DNA from: Streptomyces sp. DH41
Lineage (GTDB): Bacteria > Actinomycetota > Actinomycetes > Streptomycetales > Streptomycetaceae
Direction of reading: 5' to 3'
Length of the DNA stretch: 64,000 nt
Assembly: GCF_029813785.1 (NCBI RefSeq)
Contig: NZ_JARVKY010000004.1
Coordinates: forward strand, 62,001-126,000
This document shows, in pieces, positions 41,352 through 49,508 of the stretch (position 1 is its first letter; every line of letters begins with the position of its first letter). The notes under the pieces were generated by a model, which saw only the letters and a list, made by a program, of their open reading frames with translations, had not been told where the DNA came from and made no database searches. The translations under genes were made by a program, and so were the position numbers.

Positions 41352-42281
41352 GTGCATCGACCACCTACGGGGGAAGTGTTGAGAGAGTTGACCCGCGTCG
41401 CGCCAGAGGTCCGGGACCGGCTCGTCGTTCGGTTCGGCGCTGATGTACTCGGTTGGTGTGACGAGTTGCCGACCCTCGTCCATGAGCTCGCTGCCCGTTG
41501 GAACCTGCAACTCGTCGCGGCGAGCGGTGGAGGCACCTCGCGGGTGTTCCGCTGCCTGCGGCGCGACACCGGTGCCTCGGTGTGGCTGAAGCTCACGCCC
41601 GAGCCCTTGATCGCGCGTGAGGAGGCCGAAGCCCTGCGAGCCTGGGCGGATACGCCGTCGGTCGTCACTCTGCTGGCAGTGGACCTCGCAGCCGGGGCTC
41701 TGCTGCTGGAGAACGTGGAACCCGGAGTGCCGGTGCGGCAGTTGGCTTGGGACCTGCCCGAGGTCGCGGCTTTGCTGCGAGACCTTCGGGCCTCACCTCC
41801 CGTGCCAGGGGAGCACTCGGTACTTCGGCCTCTCTCGCACCGGATCGACTTCCTGTTCGACTTGACTGAACGCAGGTCGGCGGCGGCCCGCGCGAAGGGC
41901 CTGGTCGATCGGACGGTGCTTGGTCGGGCCCGGGCGGCGGCCCTGGAGCTTGCGGGCAGTGGGCCTGTGGGACTCGTGCACGGTGATCTCCATCCGGCCA
42001 ACGTGCTGTCCGGTCCGGGCGCCCGCATGGTGGCGATCGACCCGAGGCCGACGTGGGGCGACCCGGACTTCGACGCCGTGGACTGGGTGGTTGCAGGAGT
42101 TGCGGATCCAGCCATGCTGGAGAAGAGGATCGCGGAACTGGCGGCACTGGTTCCTGGTCTGTCTCCTCATCGTGTGCTGGACTGGTGCCGGGCCCTGGCC
42201 GCCCTCGATGCGGTTCCCAGACTGTGTGCGGGGCGCGACGACGCGGAGACCACGTTCCTCATGGCCCTGGCCGGCGGCTGA
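41352..42281 (+). CDS. Antibiotic kinase-fold protein, APH(6)/hydroxyurea phosphotransferase family
   Basis: The product is 309 aa. The core motifs LVHGDLHPANVL (catalytic Asp and metal-binding Asn) and MVAIDPRPTWGDPDFDAVDW are typical of the streptomycin 6-phosphotransferase/hydroxyurea-resistance family. The ATP lysine is in GASVWLKLTPEP. Start options are GTG 41352, GTG 41376 and TTG 41379. It could give low-level drug resistance or phosphorylate an endogenous metabolite. No biosynthetic genes lie nearby. Confidence 0.85.
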   Translation: MHRPPTGEVLRELTRVAPEVRDRLVVRFGADVLGWCDELPTLVHELAARWNLQLVAASGGGTSRVFRCLRRDTGASVWLKLTPEPLIAREEAEALRAWADTPSVVTLLAVDLAAGALLLENVEPGVPVRQLAWDLPEVAALLRDLRASPPVPGEHSVLRPLSHRIDFLFDLTERRSAAARAKGLVDRTVLGRARAAALELAGSGPVGLVHGDLHPANVLSGPGARMVAIDPRPTWGDPDFDAVDWVVAGVADPAMLEKRIAELAALVPGLSPHRVLDWCRALAALDAVPRLCAGRDDAETTFLMALAGG

Positions 42282-42334
42282 TCCGCCCGGTGGCTCCGGC
42301 CGGAGCCGCTCAGCCGTTGCTAGCTCCGCGCAGT

Positions 42335-42362
42335 GCCTCCGCGGCCATCCGGCCACGGAGGC
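42335..42362 (+). terminator. Hairpin downstream of the APH(6)-like gene
   Basis: GCCTCCG (42335-42341) pairs perfectly with CGGAGGC (42356-42362), with an inner GGCC/GGCC pairing. It lies 53 bases after the stop of the phosphotransferase gene. It has no U-tract on the plus strand. Confidence 0.45.
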
Positions 42363-42443
42363 TCCGCAAAAACCCGTTGGCGGACGAGGGCTGCCACCGC
42401 TACATTTCCGGAGACCGTGCGAAAGATCGAGGAGGTGGTTCCC

Positions 42444-42497
42444 GTGAACGTGGTAACGACATGGGTGCTCCCCTCCGAGGTCACGGTCGGGCGATAG
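42444..42497 (+). CDS. Possible 17-residue leader ORF upstream of the alpha/beta hydrolase
   Basis: GTG at 42444, preceded by a strong GAGGAGGTGG ribosome site (42429-42438), opens a frame reading MNVVTTWVLPSEVTVGR before a TAG at 42495. It ends 48 bases before the next gene. It might be a leader peptide, a remnant of a longer gene, or chance. Confidence 0.25.
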   Translation: MNVVTTWVLPSEVTVGR

Positions 42498-42545
42498 ACA
42501 GGTCGTCCGGGAGCGCCGTTCCAGTGCACTCCGAAAGGCACGACC

Positions 42546-43274
42546 ATGCGTTTCACTTCCGAGCAGCGCCTCGACAACGGCGTCCTCGAACGCGAATTCA
42601 CCCTCGGTGAGATCCCCGGCATCCTGTGGACACCCGCATCCGCACCGACGCCGCTGATCCTGCTCGGCCACCCTCCCCTCGGGCTGCGCAAGATGTACCC
42701 CCGACTGGTGGACCGGGCCCGGCACTCCGCGGCGGAGGGCTTCGCCACGGCCACCATCGAACTCCCCGGAAGCGGCGACCGGCCCCGCCTGCCCGCCGCC
42801 GAACAGGCCCGCGCCGACCTGCGCCGGGCGATGGAGGCCGGCGAGCCGGTCAGCGACGAGATCGTCGACGCCCTCCTCCTCCCGCTGGTCGACAAGGCGG
42901 TCCCGGAATGGCAGGCCGCCCTGGACGCCCTCCTTTCGCTGCCCGAGATCGGCGGCCCGGTCGGGTACTCGGGGGGAGTGATCTCCATCGGCGTACGCCT
43001 TGCGGTGGTCGAGCCGCGCATCGTGGCCGCCGGCTTCTTCGCCGGGAGTTTCGTGCCTCGCGCCACGTTCGAGGAGGCCCGCCAGGTCACCATTCCGCTG
43101 CACGTCCTGCTGCAGTGGGACGACGAAGGCAACGACCGGCAGGCCGCCCTGGACCTGTTCGACGCCTTCGGCTCCAAGGAGAAGTCCCTGAACGCCAACA
43201 TGGGCGGGCACACCGGCGTCCCGCAGTCCGCGGCGGACGCCGCGGTCCAGTTCTTCACCCGACATCTGAAATGA
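42546..43274 (+). CDS. Alpha/beta hydrolase (dienelactone-hydrolase-like)
   Basis: The product is 242 aa. The oxyanion-side strand TPLILLGHPPLGLRKMYP is followed by the nucleophile elbow VGYSGGVISIG, an acid in LLQWDDEGNDR and a terminal His in NANMGGHTGVP. The elbow G-Y-S-G-G fits GxSxG. A GAAAGG site precedes the ATG at 42546. The gene precedes the MarR-MFS operon but has its own upstream region. The substrate is unknown. Confidence 0.83.
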   Translation: MRFTSEQRLDNGVLEREFTLGEIPGILWTPASAPTPLILLGHPPLGLRKMYPRLVDRARHSAAEGFATATIELPGSGDRPRLPAAEQARADLRRAMEAGEPVSDEIVDALLLPLVDKAVPEWQAALDALLSLPEIGGPVGYSGGVISIGVRLAVVEPRIVAAGFFAGSFVPRATFEEARQVTIPLHVLLQWDDEGNDRQAALDLFDAFGSKEKSLNANMGGHTGVPQSAADAAVQFFTRHLK

Positions 43275-43336
43275 GGCGGGGACCGACGGGACAGCCGCTG
43301 TCGCTGAGTGTTCGATCCCTGGCTCCTTAATTACCG

Positions 43337-43358
43337 CAGCGCTGTTATATTAGCGCTG
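43337..43358. promoter_or_regulatory. MarR operator overlapping promoter and start
   Basis: CAGCGCT (43337-43343) and AGCGCTG (43352-43358) are exact inverted repeats separated by GTTATATT, an AT-rich core that looks like a -10 element. The second arm ends on the first base of the marR GTG start, so transcription is probably leaderless and self-repressed. Confidence 0.7.
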
Positions 43359-43846
43359 TGACATCTTCAGATCCCACAGCGCTACCCGACCCCTGGCACT
43401 CCTTGCACGAGCTTCTGGCAGCCATGGACGCCGAGATCGAGCAGGTCTACGTCGAACGTGGCATCGAGGGGGTGCGGCCTCGGTTCGCCTATCCGCTGAT
43501 CCGGCTCGCCCACACCGGACCACTGACCATTCGTGAGCTCGCGAAGTCCCTGGGCCGCTCGCACTCCGCGATCAGCCAGACCGTCGCCGCCATGCGCAAG
43601 GAGGGCCTGGTCACTTCCGAGCCGGGGCCTGACGCCCGCACCCGGCGGATCGACCTGACCGAACGCGGCCGGTCGCTGGTGCCGTTCCTGGAGGCGGAGT
43701 GGCGCGCTACCCATGAGACGGTCGCCGAGCTGGACAGGGAGGTCCCGTATGCGATGACCACCGTCGTCGAGGAGGTGCGGCGGGCGCTGGAACGCCGGTC
43801 GATGCGGCAGCGGATCCTCCGGCACCTTGTCGAGCCACCGCGATGA
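43358..43846 (+). CDS. MarR-family regulator
   Basis: The product is 162 aa. The winged helix is clear: TGPLTIRELAKSLGRSHSAI, then SQTVAAMRKEGLVTSEPGPD and the wing ARTRRIDLTERG. The start is GTG 43358, which lies in the last base of the operator palindrome. The gene overlaps the MFS exporter gene in an ATGA. The operon therefore looks like a self-regulated, ligand-induced efflux unit. Confidence 0.9.
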   Translation: MTSSDPTALPDPWHSLHELLAAMDAEIEQVYVERGIEGVRPRFAYPLIRLAHTGPLTIRELAKSLGRSHSAISQTVAAMRKEGLVTSEPGPDARTRRIDLTERGRSLVPFLEAEWRATHETVAELDREVPYAMTTVVEEVRRALERRSMRQRILRHLVEPPR

Positions 43847-45135
43847 GGGGGCGTGTCCGTGTCCGCTTCCTCGACACCCGACCGCTGCGCAGCAGTCAGT
43901 CGTTTCGCGACCTGTGGCTCGGCACCTCGGTCTCCCAACTCGGCGGACAGATAGCCAACGTGGCGGTGCTGGCCCAGGTCTGGGACCTGACCCGCAGCCC
44001 AGTCGGCACCGGCGTCATCGGACTCGCCACCGGCCTGCCGATGGTGCTGTTCGGGCTGCTCGGCGGCACGTTGGCCGATACCGTCGACCGCCGTGCGGTG
44101 GTACGGGCCACCACTGCGGGCCAACTGCTGGCCGCCGCAGGGCTGTGTGCCCAGGCCCTGGCGGACAACCGAAACGTGTTGCTGCTGCTCGCCCTGGTCG
44201 CCATGGGGACGAGCTGCAGCGCTCTCGGCGCTCCCGCCCGGCGCACCTTCCCGGTCCGGCTGTTGCCGGGCGACCAGGTGGCGGCCGGGCTCGCGCTGAC
44301 CAACGTCTCCTTCCAGGCAGCGATGATGGCCGGACCCGCGATGGCCGGGCTGATCATCGCCCGCTGGGATTTCCCCGCCGCATACGCCGCCCAGGCCGTG
44401 GCCGTGGCAGTCTCGATGGTCGCGGTGATCCGCCTGCCTGCCATGCGTCCCGAAGGCGCCGACGCGGCAGGCGGCAGGCGCCGGCCGGAGCGTGGCGGCT
44501 GGCGGATCGCCCTGCGCCGTCCGACACTGTGGGGCTCGATGGCCACCGACCTGTCCGCCACGCTGCTCGCCATGCCCATCGCACTCTTCCCGCTGGTCAA
44601 CGAGACCCGTTTCGGGGGAAACCCGCAGACCCTCGGCCTGTTCCTCTCGGCTGTCGCGGTCGGGGGGATCACAGCCGGACTGCTCTCCGGCACAGTGACG
44701 CGCTGGCGCCGCAGCGGCCTGGTGCAGCTGTCCGCAGCAGGGGTCTGGGGCATGGCGCTGGCCTGTTTCGGTCTGGCGGGGCCGCTGTGGCTGGCGCTCG
44801 GCTGCCTGGCCGTGGCGGGCGCCGCCGACACCGTGTCTGTCGTCACCCGCGGCGCCCTGGTCCAGTTGGAGACCCCGGACGCGTACCGGGGGCGGGTCTC
44901 CTCGGTGGAACACGTCATCGGTGTCGCGGGCCCCGAACTCGGCAACTTCCGTGGTGGCCTGTTGGCGTCGGCCACCTCCGCCCCCTTCTCCCTGGTCTTC
45001 GGCGGACTGTCCGCCGTCCTGGCGGTCGTCGCCGTGGCCGCGACCAACGCCCCCCTTCGCGCTTATCGCACGCCGCCCGCTGCCGCGAAGCCGGCCGTCT
45101 CCGGAGTCGCCGACGCGGCGGCGCCCGCCGGTTGA
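43843..45135 (+). CDS. MFS exporter (EntS/MFS_3-like)
   Basis: The product is 430 aa with twelve membrane segments. The motifs FRDLWLGTSVSQLGGQIANV, LPMVLFGLLGGTLADTVDRR and LETPDAYRGRVSSVEHVIG are those of EntS-type exporters. It is translationally coupled to the MarR gene by ATGA. The short linker after TM6 is basic (GGRRRPERGGWR). Drug or siderophore export is the family expectation; no siderophore genes are nearby. Confidence 0.9.
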   Translation: MRGRVRVRFLDTRPLRSSQSFRDLWLGTSVSQLGGQIANVAVLAQVWDLTRSPVGTGVIGLATGLPMVLFGLLGGTLADTVDRRAVVRATTAGQLLAAAGLCAQALADNRNVLLLLALVAMGTSCSALGAPARRTFPVRLLPGDQVAAGLALTNVSFQAAMMAGPAMAGLIIARWDFPAAYAAQAVAVAVSMVAVIRLPAMRPEGADAAGGRRRPERGGWRIALRRPTLWGSMATDLSATLLAMPIALFPLVNETRFGGNPQTLGLFLSAVAVGGITAGLLSGTVTRWRRSGLVQLSAAGVWGMALACFGLAGPLWLALGCLAVAGAADTVSVVTRGALVQLETPDAYRGRVSSVEHVIGVAGPELGNFRGGLLASATSAPFSLVFGGLSAVLAVVAVAATNAPLRAYRTPPAAAKPAVSGVADAAAPAG

Positions 45136-45187
45136 GTCTGCTGATTCGCCTCCGGCGTCGACGCCCGGCGAGGGGAAGGGGGCAGGC

Positions 45188-45736
45188 TCATCGACGCCCC
45201 CCGAACTCCCAGTCGTGGACCTCGATGTCCGCGTAGCGGTCCGGGTTCAGGACGGCTCGTGCCGTGTCCGGATCCGGGGCCCTGAGCAGCACCGCCGTAC
45301 CCAACCAGGTGTCGCCGTCGTCGGACAGCAGCGGCCCGTACGCGACCAGCTCGTCCCGGTCGAACGGCAGGGCGAGGTCCGCGGCCCGGCCCTCGCCGAG
45401 GCCGAGCACCAGGTACCGCTTGCCACCGCCCCGGCCACCCGGGAAATCCCACATGGTGCGCCCCAGCACGTTGTGCCACCGCCGCAGCAGCACGTCCCGG
45501 TACACGCCGGCCTGGTGGTTGGGCTCGTCGAAGGCGAACGCGCGGGCGGCGGCGAGGTCGGGCAGGTCGACGATGTGCACACTTCCGGTGGGTGTTTCAC
45601 CATCGTCGGCGAAGGTCGGGCCGCGAGCGATCAGCTCCTTCGTGTACCGGTCCATGTAGGACCAGTGCTCCTCCAGCAACTTTTCGCGCAACGCGAGGGA
45701 GCCGGGCCGATCGCGGTGATAGCAGAAGAACTCCAT
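45188..45736 (-). CDS. YCII-domain protein (tandem ferredoxin-like YciI)
   Basis: The product is 182 aa, about twice the usual YciI length. The N-terminal module reads MEFFCYHRDRPGSLALREKL, with LLEEHWSYMDRY and GSVHIVDLPDLAAARAFAFD. The second module has YLVLGLGEGRAADLALPF, LLSDDGDTWLGTAVLL and VLNPDRYADIEVHDWEFG. The His in EEHWSYMD is the position of the usual catalytic His. The function is unknown. It is convergent with the MFS gene. Confidence 0.85.
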   Translation of the reverse strand: MEFFCYHRDRPGSLALREKLLEEHWSYMDRYTKELIARGPTFADDGETPTGSVHIVDLPDLAAARAFAFDEPNHQAGVYRDVLLRRWHNVLGRTMWDFPGGRGGGKRYLVLGLGEGRAADLALPFDRDELVAYGPLLSDDGDTWLGTAVLLRAPDPDTARAVLNPDRYADIEVHDWEFGGRR

Positions 45737-46176
45737 GACCGCAGACCCTCCCCCATCACGAGCACCGTCTCAACCGGCTTTGGACGACGGCGACCTCGTG
45801 CTCCGGACGATCGGCCCTCCCTGACATGGCTCAGCCGTCACCCGTCCCGCTTGTGTCGGGCCTGTGGTGGAACTCAGGGCTGCCGGTGAAAATCACTGCC
45901 CCCTTCCGTGCCCTTCGCCACAGCATTGCTGCAAAGCAGCGGAGCCGAGGTGCGGTGATATGGGCCGTCTATGTACTGATTTACGACCCGACTTCCACGG
46001 GCCAGGGCGCGGGAAAGCTCGCGTACAGGTGCGAGGTGGCTGAACCGGGCGGCTTTATGATCATCAGCGAACCGCCGCCTCCGCATACGCCCTCCTGTCG
46101 CCGCCCCTTGGCGACCGCGAACATCGCCGACCGAGTGGCCCGCGTCGCGGTGCCCCTGTGAAGAAAGGTGAACTCC
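45737..46176. other. Interval without a convincing gene; probable YceI promoter region
   Basis: This 440-base stretch is noticeably less GC-rich around 45940-46060 (for example GATATGGGCCGTCTATGTAC). A 111-codon plus-strand frame exists (45826-46161) but has no ribosome site and no protein-like pattern. The AT-richer part probably holds promoters for the YceI gene. Confidence 0.5.
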
Positions 46177-47091
46177 ATGGCCCTCAGGTTGCTTCGTCGT
46201 CGGCGTTCGCACGGCACCTCCGGTGCCGGAGCGAGCATCTCGGTCCCCCTGCCGCCCGACTCCGGGGCGTTCGGTTTCGAGATCGTCGATCCCACGGGGC
46301 AGCCCATGGGCGGAGCCGAGGTCACCGTGACCGCGGTGGAAAGCCACCGGGTGGTGACACGTGGAACCACGGACCCCAACGGCTACTTCATAGCGACGCT
46401 GCCCCCGGGCTCCTACAGCGTCATGACCGTTGCCGAGGGCCTGTCACCCGCCCGCGAGACCGTCGACATCACGGCCGGGGTCGCTCTGCCACCGACGCGC
46501 CTCGGTCTCGCACCCGCACGCCAACTGGAGCTTCCGACAGCCGGAACCTGGCTGTTCGACCCTCCGCACACCGCGATTCGGTTCATCGCCAAACACGTCG
46601 GCATGGCCCATGTCCACGGCCGGTTCACCCGCTTCCAGGGCGGCATCCGCGTCGCACCGGACATGACCGACTCACAGGTCTCGGTGCGTATCGACGCCGC
46701 CAGCATCACTACGGGCAACAACACCCGCGACAACCACCTGCGTTCCGCCGACTTCCTGGACGTCGAGCGCTACCCCTACATCGACTTCACCAGTACCCGG
46801 TTCGCCTACCGCGGCGGGTCCAAGTGGACCCTGCACGGCACGCTCACCATGCACGGCACCAGCCGCTCCGTCGGCCTCGACACGACCTACCTCGGGATGG
46901 TCAACGGGGGTTACGACCAGGAGCTGCGCTGCGCGGCTCTCGCCAAGGCGGAACTCCACCGGGAGGACTACACCCTCAACTGGCGCTCCATGCTGGCCCG
47001 CGGTATCGCGGTCGTCGGTCCGACCATCCAGCTGGAGATGGACGTACAGGCCATGTACCGCACCCACGACACGCCCACGCCCCCGGAGTAG
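46177..47091 (+). CDS. YceI-family protein with N-terminal carboxypeptidase-regulatory-like domain
   Basis: The product is 304 aa. Residues about 30-115 form a beta-sandwich of the CarboxypepD_reg type (FEIVDPTGQPMGGAEVTVTA, then DPNGYFIATLPPGSYSVMT). The rest is a YceI lipocalin-like domain with TWLFDPPHTAIRFIAKHVGM, AHVHGRFTRFQG and NNTRDNHLRSADFLD. YceI domains bind isoprenoid chains. ATG at 46177 has an AAAGGTG site. No signal peptide is visible: the N-terminus is LRLLRRRRSH, so it may stay cytoplasmic. Confidence 0.88.
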   Translation: MALRLLRRRRSHGTSGAGASISVPLPPDSGAFGFEIVDPTGQPMGGAEVTVTAVESHRVVTRGTTDPNGYFIATLPPGSYSVMTVAEGLSPARETVDITAGVALPPTRLGLAPARQLELPTAGTWLFDPPHTAIRFIAKHVGMAHVHGRFTRFQGGIRVAPDMTDSQVSVRIDAASITTGNNTRDNHLRSADFLDVERYPYIDFTSTRFAYRGGSKWTLHGTLTMHGTSRSVGLDTTYLGMVNGGYDQELRCAALAKAELHREDYTLNWRSMLARGIAVVGPTIQLEMDVQAMYRTHDTPTPPE

Positions 47092-47200
47092 ACGCTTACG
47101 GGCGAACGCTTCAGTGCACTGACCGGCCCGTCCCGACGGCGCCGGCACCACCATGTGGCGCCGGCGCCGACAGCGCCCCGCTTCGGGAACGGGAAGGGGG

Positions 47201-47662
47201 TCACTCCCCCGGCCTGATGCGCCCGCGCCAGGCTCCGGACTCGCCGCCGCGGCCCTCGATGTACTCCTTGAAACGCTGCATGTCGCCCTTCACCCGCCGG
47301 TCGATCACTCCCAGCATGTCCCCGGCCTTCTCCGCGGCGCCGGTGGGATCGACGTCCATGACGAGCTCGACCCGGGTGTGCGTGTCGTCCAGGCGCTGGA
47401 AGCGGACCGTGCCCTTCTGCTTGCTGTCACCCGTGGTCGTACGCCATGTGATGCGCTCGTCGGGCAGCTGGTCGACGATCTCGGTGTCGAATTCGCGCTT
47501 CACGCCGCTGACGTTGGTGGTCCAGTGATTGCGGCGCTCGTCGAGCTGCCTGACTTCCTCGACCCCTTCCATGAACTGCGGGAACTCCTCGAACTGGGTC
47601 CACTGGTTGTAGGCGGTGTGCACAGGAACCTCGACTTCCACCGCTTCCTTGACCGTGCTCAT
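47201..47662 (-). CDS. SRPBCC (polyketide cyclase/START-like) protein
   Basis: The product is 153 aa. It begins MSTVKEAVEVEVPVHTAYNQ and continues WTQFEEFPQFMEGVEEV, the standard start of coenzyme-Q-binding/cyclase-like SRPBCC proteins. PDERITWRTTTGD and VRFQRLDDTHTRVELVMDVD complete the fold. An AGAGGTG site precedes the ATG at 47662. The family binds hydrophobic ligands; the role is unknown. Confidence 0.87.
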   Translation of the reverse strand: MSTVKEAVEVEVPVHTAYNQWTQFEEFPQFMEGVEEVRQLDERRNHWTTNVSGVKREFDTEIVDQLPDERITWRTTTGDSKQKGTVRFQRLDDTHTRVELVMDVDPTGAAEKAGDMLGVIDRRVKGDMQRFKEYIEGRGGESGAWRGRIRPGE

Positions 47663-48213
47663 CCGGACACCTCTTTCTGTCGGTTCTGCTGGATTCTTCG
47701 CGGCCGGTACCGAGAGCACTCGGTCCCGGCACGCTGAGCGAGTACCCGAGATCACCCGTCTGACGACCGGTCGGCAACGCCGCGTACCGGGTGCGGCCCG
47801 CCGTCAGGTGTCTTCGGCATGTGGACGGCTTCAACGGGCACATGAACGTTCCGCGACGGGAGGGGAAAGACGGAACATGACGACGGAGCCGATCACGTGG
47901 TCGAAGGCGAGGCCCGGCGGCTGTGGCGCGTGCGGAGGGCACGGCCCCGAGTCCCCGGACGAGGCGCCGGAAACGCCACGCGAGCATGACCGTCACCTCC
48001 ATGCGGGCGGGAGCTCACCTCGGGCCTGGCGCGACCAGAACCACCCCCGCTCCCCCGCGTGATGGTCCCCGCGCGGCCACGCTTCGCGTGAGCGACCTGG
48101 GCGCTCGGTCGGGCTTCGATGGGCCAGGCCGTCGCTCCGGCTTGCCGGAGTCGCCCAGGCCGCTGTCTCGCGTTGAACTCGGCTGGCGCACCCGGCAAGG
48201 ACACCGGCCGCGG
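47663..48213. other. Interval with no clear gene
   Basis: Between the SRPBCC start and the stop of the phosphotransferase gene there are 551 bases. Apart from one possible small ORF (47877-48062) I see no protein-like frame, repeat or strong dyad. Confidence 0.5.
47877..48062 (+). CDS. Possible small ORF (61 aa)
   Basis: The ATG at 47877 follows GGGAGGGGAAAGACGGAAC, a plausible ribosome site. The frame reads MTTEPITWSKARPGGCGACG and continues to a TGA at 48062 with two cysteines and a His/Arg-rich tail. No family is recognised, and the tail looks compositionally random. Confidence 0.3.
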   Translation: MTTEPITWSKARPGGCGACGGHGPESPDEAPETPREHDRHLHAGGSSPRAWRDQNHPRSPA

Positions 48214-49041
48214 TCAGCGACCGCGCGCTGCTCGGATCCGGCCGAGCCACTCCGTGCCCAGCCGGCGCCCGTCCGGGAATTGGTCACACCGGTCCCAGCG
48301 CCACGCGGTGACCATCGCCAGCACGAGAACCCGGCACTCGCGCAGCACGTCCTGATCGACACCCGGATAGTGTTCGCCGGCTTCCTCGGGCGCATGAGCG
48401 AGGTCGAACTCGACAGGCCCACGGCAACACGTCTCGAAGTCGATGAACAGCGGCCCGTTCCTCGTGGCGAGCACGTTGCCCGGGTGCGGCTCGCCGTGCA
48501 GCAACTGCTCGCCGCCGCACTCGCCTACCACTCGTCCCAGACTGCGCAACGTGTCGCCGAGCAGTTCCCGGTCCGCTTCGGCAAGCGCCGGTGTGCGGTC
48601 ACGGTCCGCCACGAGGCGTTGCGCCTGCGCGACTCGATCGGTGAACCGCGGCACGGGAACGTCCAGCGTGCGCATGCCGGTATGCAGCCGCGCGAGTGCA
48701 CCGGCATAGTCGGCCGGTGAAACCTCCTGAGGCCCCACGGACTCGTAGTAGGTCCACAGCGTGACCACGAACCCATCACGCTCATGGACACGAGGCTCCA
48801 CCCGAGGATCGAGTACAGCCACAGGGCACCCGGATTCGGCCAGCCGCTGAGCAACACCGACCTCGAACTGCGCGACCTGATCCTCCGCAGGCGCCACCCG
48901 GGCCAGGACGTCACAGGGCAGCAGACGCAAAGTAAGTTTGTTCGAGTCGTGAAGAACGACCACGTCGTCGACAACCAGTCCGAGCGACGAGACAGTCGAC
49001 ACGGCCGCGGCCGTCGCACGCCTGACTTGTGAAACCTGCAC
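48214..49041 (-). CDS. Aminoglycoside-phosphotransferase-fold protein
   Basis: The product is 275 aa. The APH core is present: LLHGEPHPGNVLATRNGPLF (with Glu replacing the usual catalytic Asp after HG) and IDFETCCRGPVEFDLAHAP. An N-terminal half contains VVLHDSNKLTLRLLPCDVLA. The HGEPH variant occurs widely in this family in actinobacteria. The start is GTG 49041. The substrate is unknown; drug modification is possible but unsupported by neighbours. Confidence 0.83.
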   Translation of the reverse strand: MQVSQVRRATAAAVSTVSSLGLVVDDVVVLHDSNKLTLRLLPCDVLARVAPAEDQVAQFEVGVAQRLAESGCPVAVLDPRVEPRVHERDGFVVTLWTYYESVGPQEVSPADYAGALARLHTGMRTLDVPVPRFTDRVAQAQRLVADRDRTPALAEADRELLGDTLRSLGRVVGECGGEQLLHGEPHPGNVLATRNGPLFIDFETCCRGPVEFDLAHAPEEAGEHYPGVDQDVLRECRVLVLAMVTAWRWDRCDQFPDGRRLGTEWLGRIRAARGR

Positions 49042-49179
49042 AGCCGCCTGGCCCTCCCCCGAACGCCGCTACAACTCTCCAAGCCATCCAGCCCGCGCAC
49101 CCTACCAAGCCGCCGTGCGAACCGGCCGCACGACAGCCAGCCACGAGGGAACCCCGAATGCGCACGTCTGCTCGATGAG

Positions 49180-49450
49180 AGGTCACCCAGCGAAGGGCCC
49201 GGAGTCACCAACCTGGAGCCCGTGGGCTTCGACTGGCCGGACCCGTCCGCCGTCTGCGTCGATCTCGTCCGTGTCTCGGCCCCGGAGACGGTGAAGTACC
49301 GCGTGCGCATCGAGCTCGCCACCACCTCCGGCGCGCACCAGGCGGAGCGCGACACATGCCGATGTGGGCCAGGGCGATGTGCCGTGGGCGGTGATGGCCG
49401 ACCCGGAGGGCAACGTGTTCAGCGTCCTCGGCCGGGGTCGACGCGGAACG
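49180..49450 (+). pseudogene. Frameshifted VOC/Glyoxalase_6-type gene
   Basis: One frame reads GFDWPDPSAVCVDLVRVSAP and ETVKYRVRIELATTSGAHQA, ending at about 49353. The next frame resumes with ADVGQGDVPWAVMADPEGNV then FSVLG. Together they are the typical second half of a Glyoxalase_6-like protein, with about ten codons lost and the frame broken near 49355. No start was found upstream. Confidence 0.65.
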
Positions 49451-49508
49451 CCGCCCCCACCCTCATGGCGGACAGCCCCTCAGCGGCCGGCGCCCGGTGT
49501 CGTCGAGT

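Noticed and set aside
45826..46161. A 111-codon plus-strand ORF upstream of the YceI gene
   Set aside because: There is no ribosome site, no codon-position GC bias, and no recognisable family; it is described as an intergenic interval instead.
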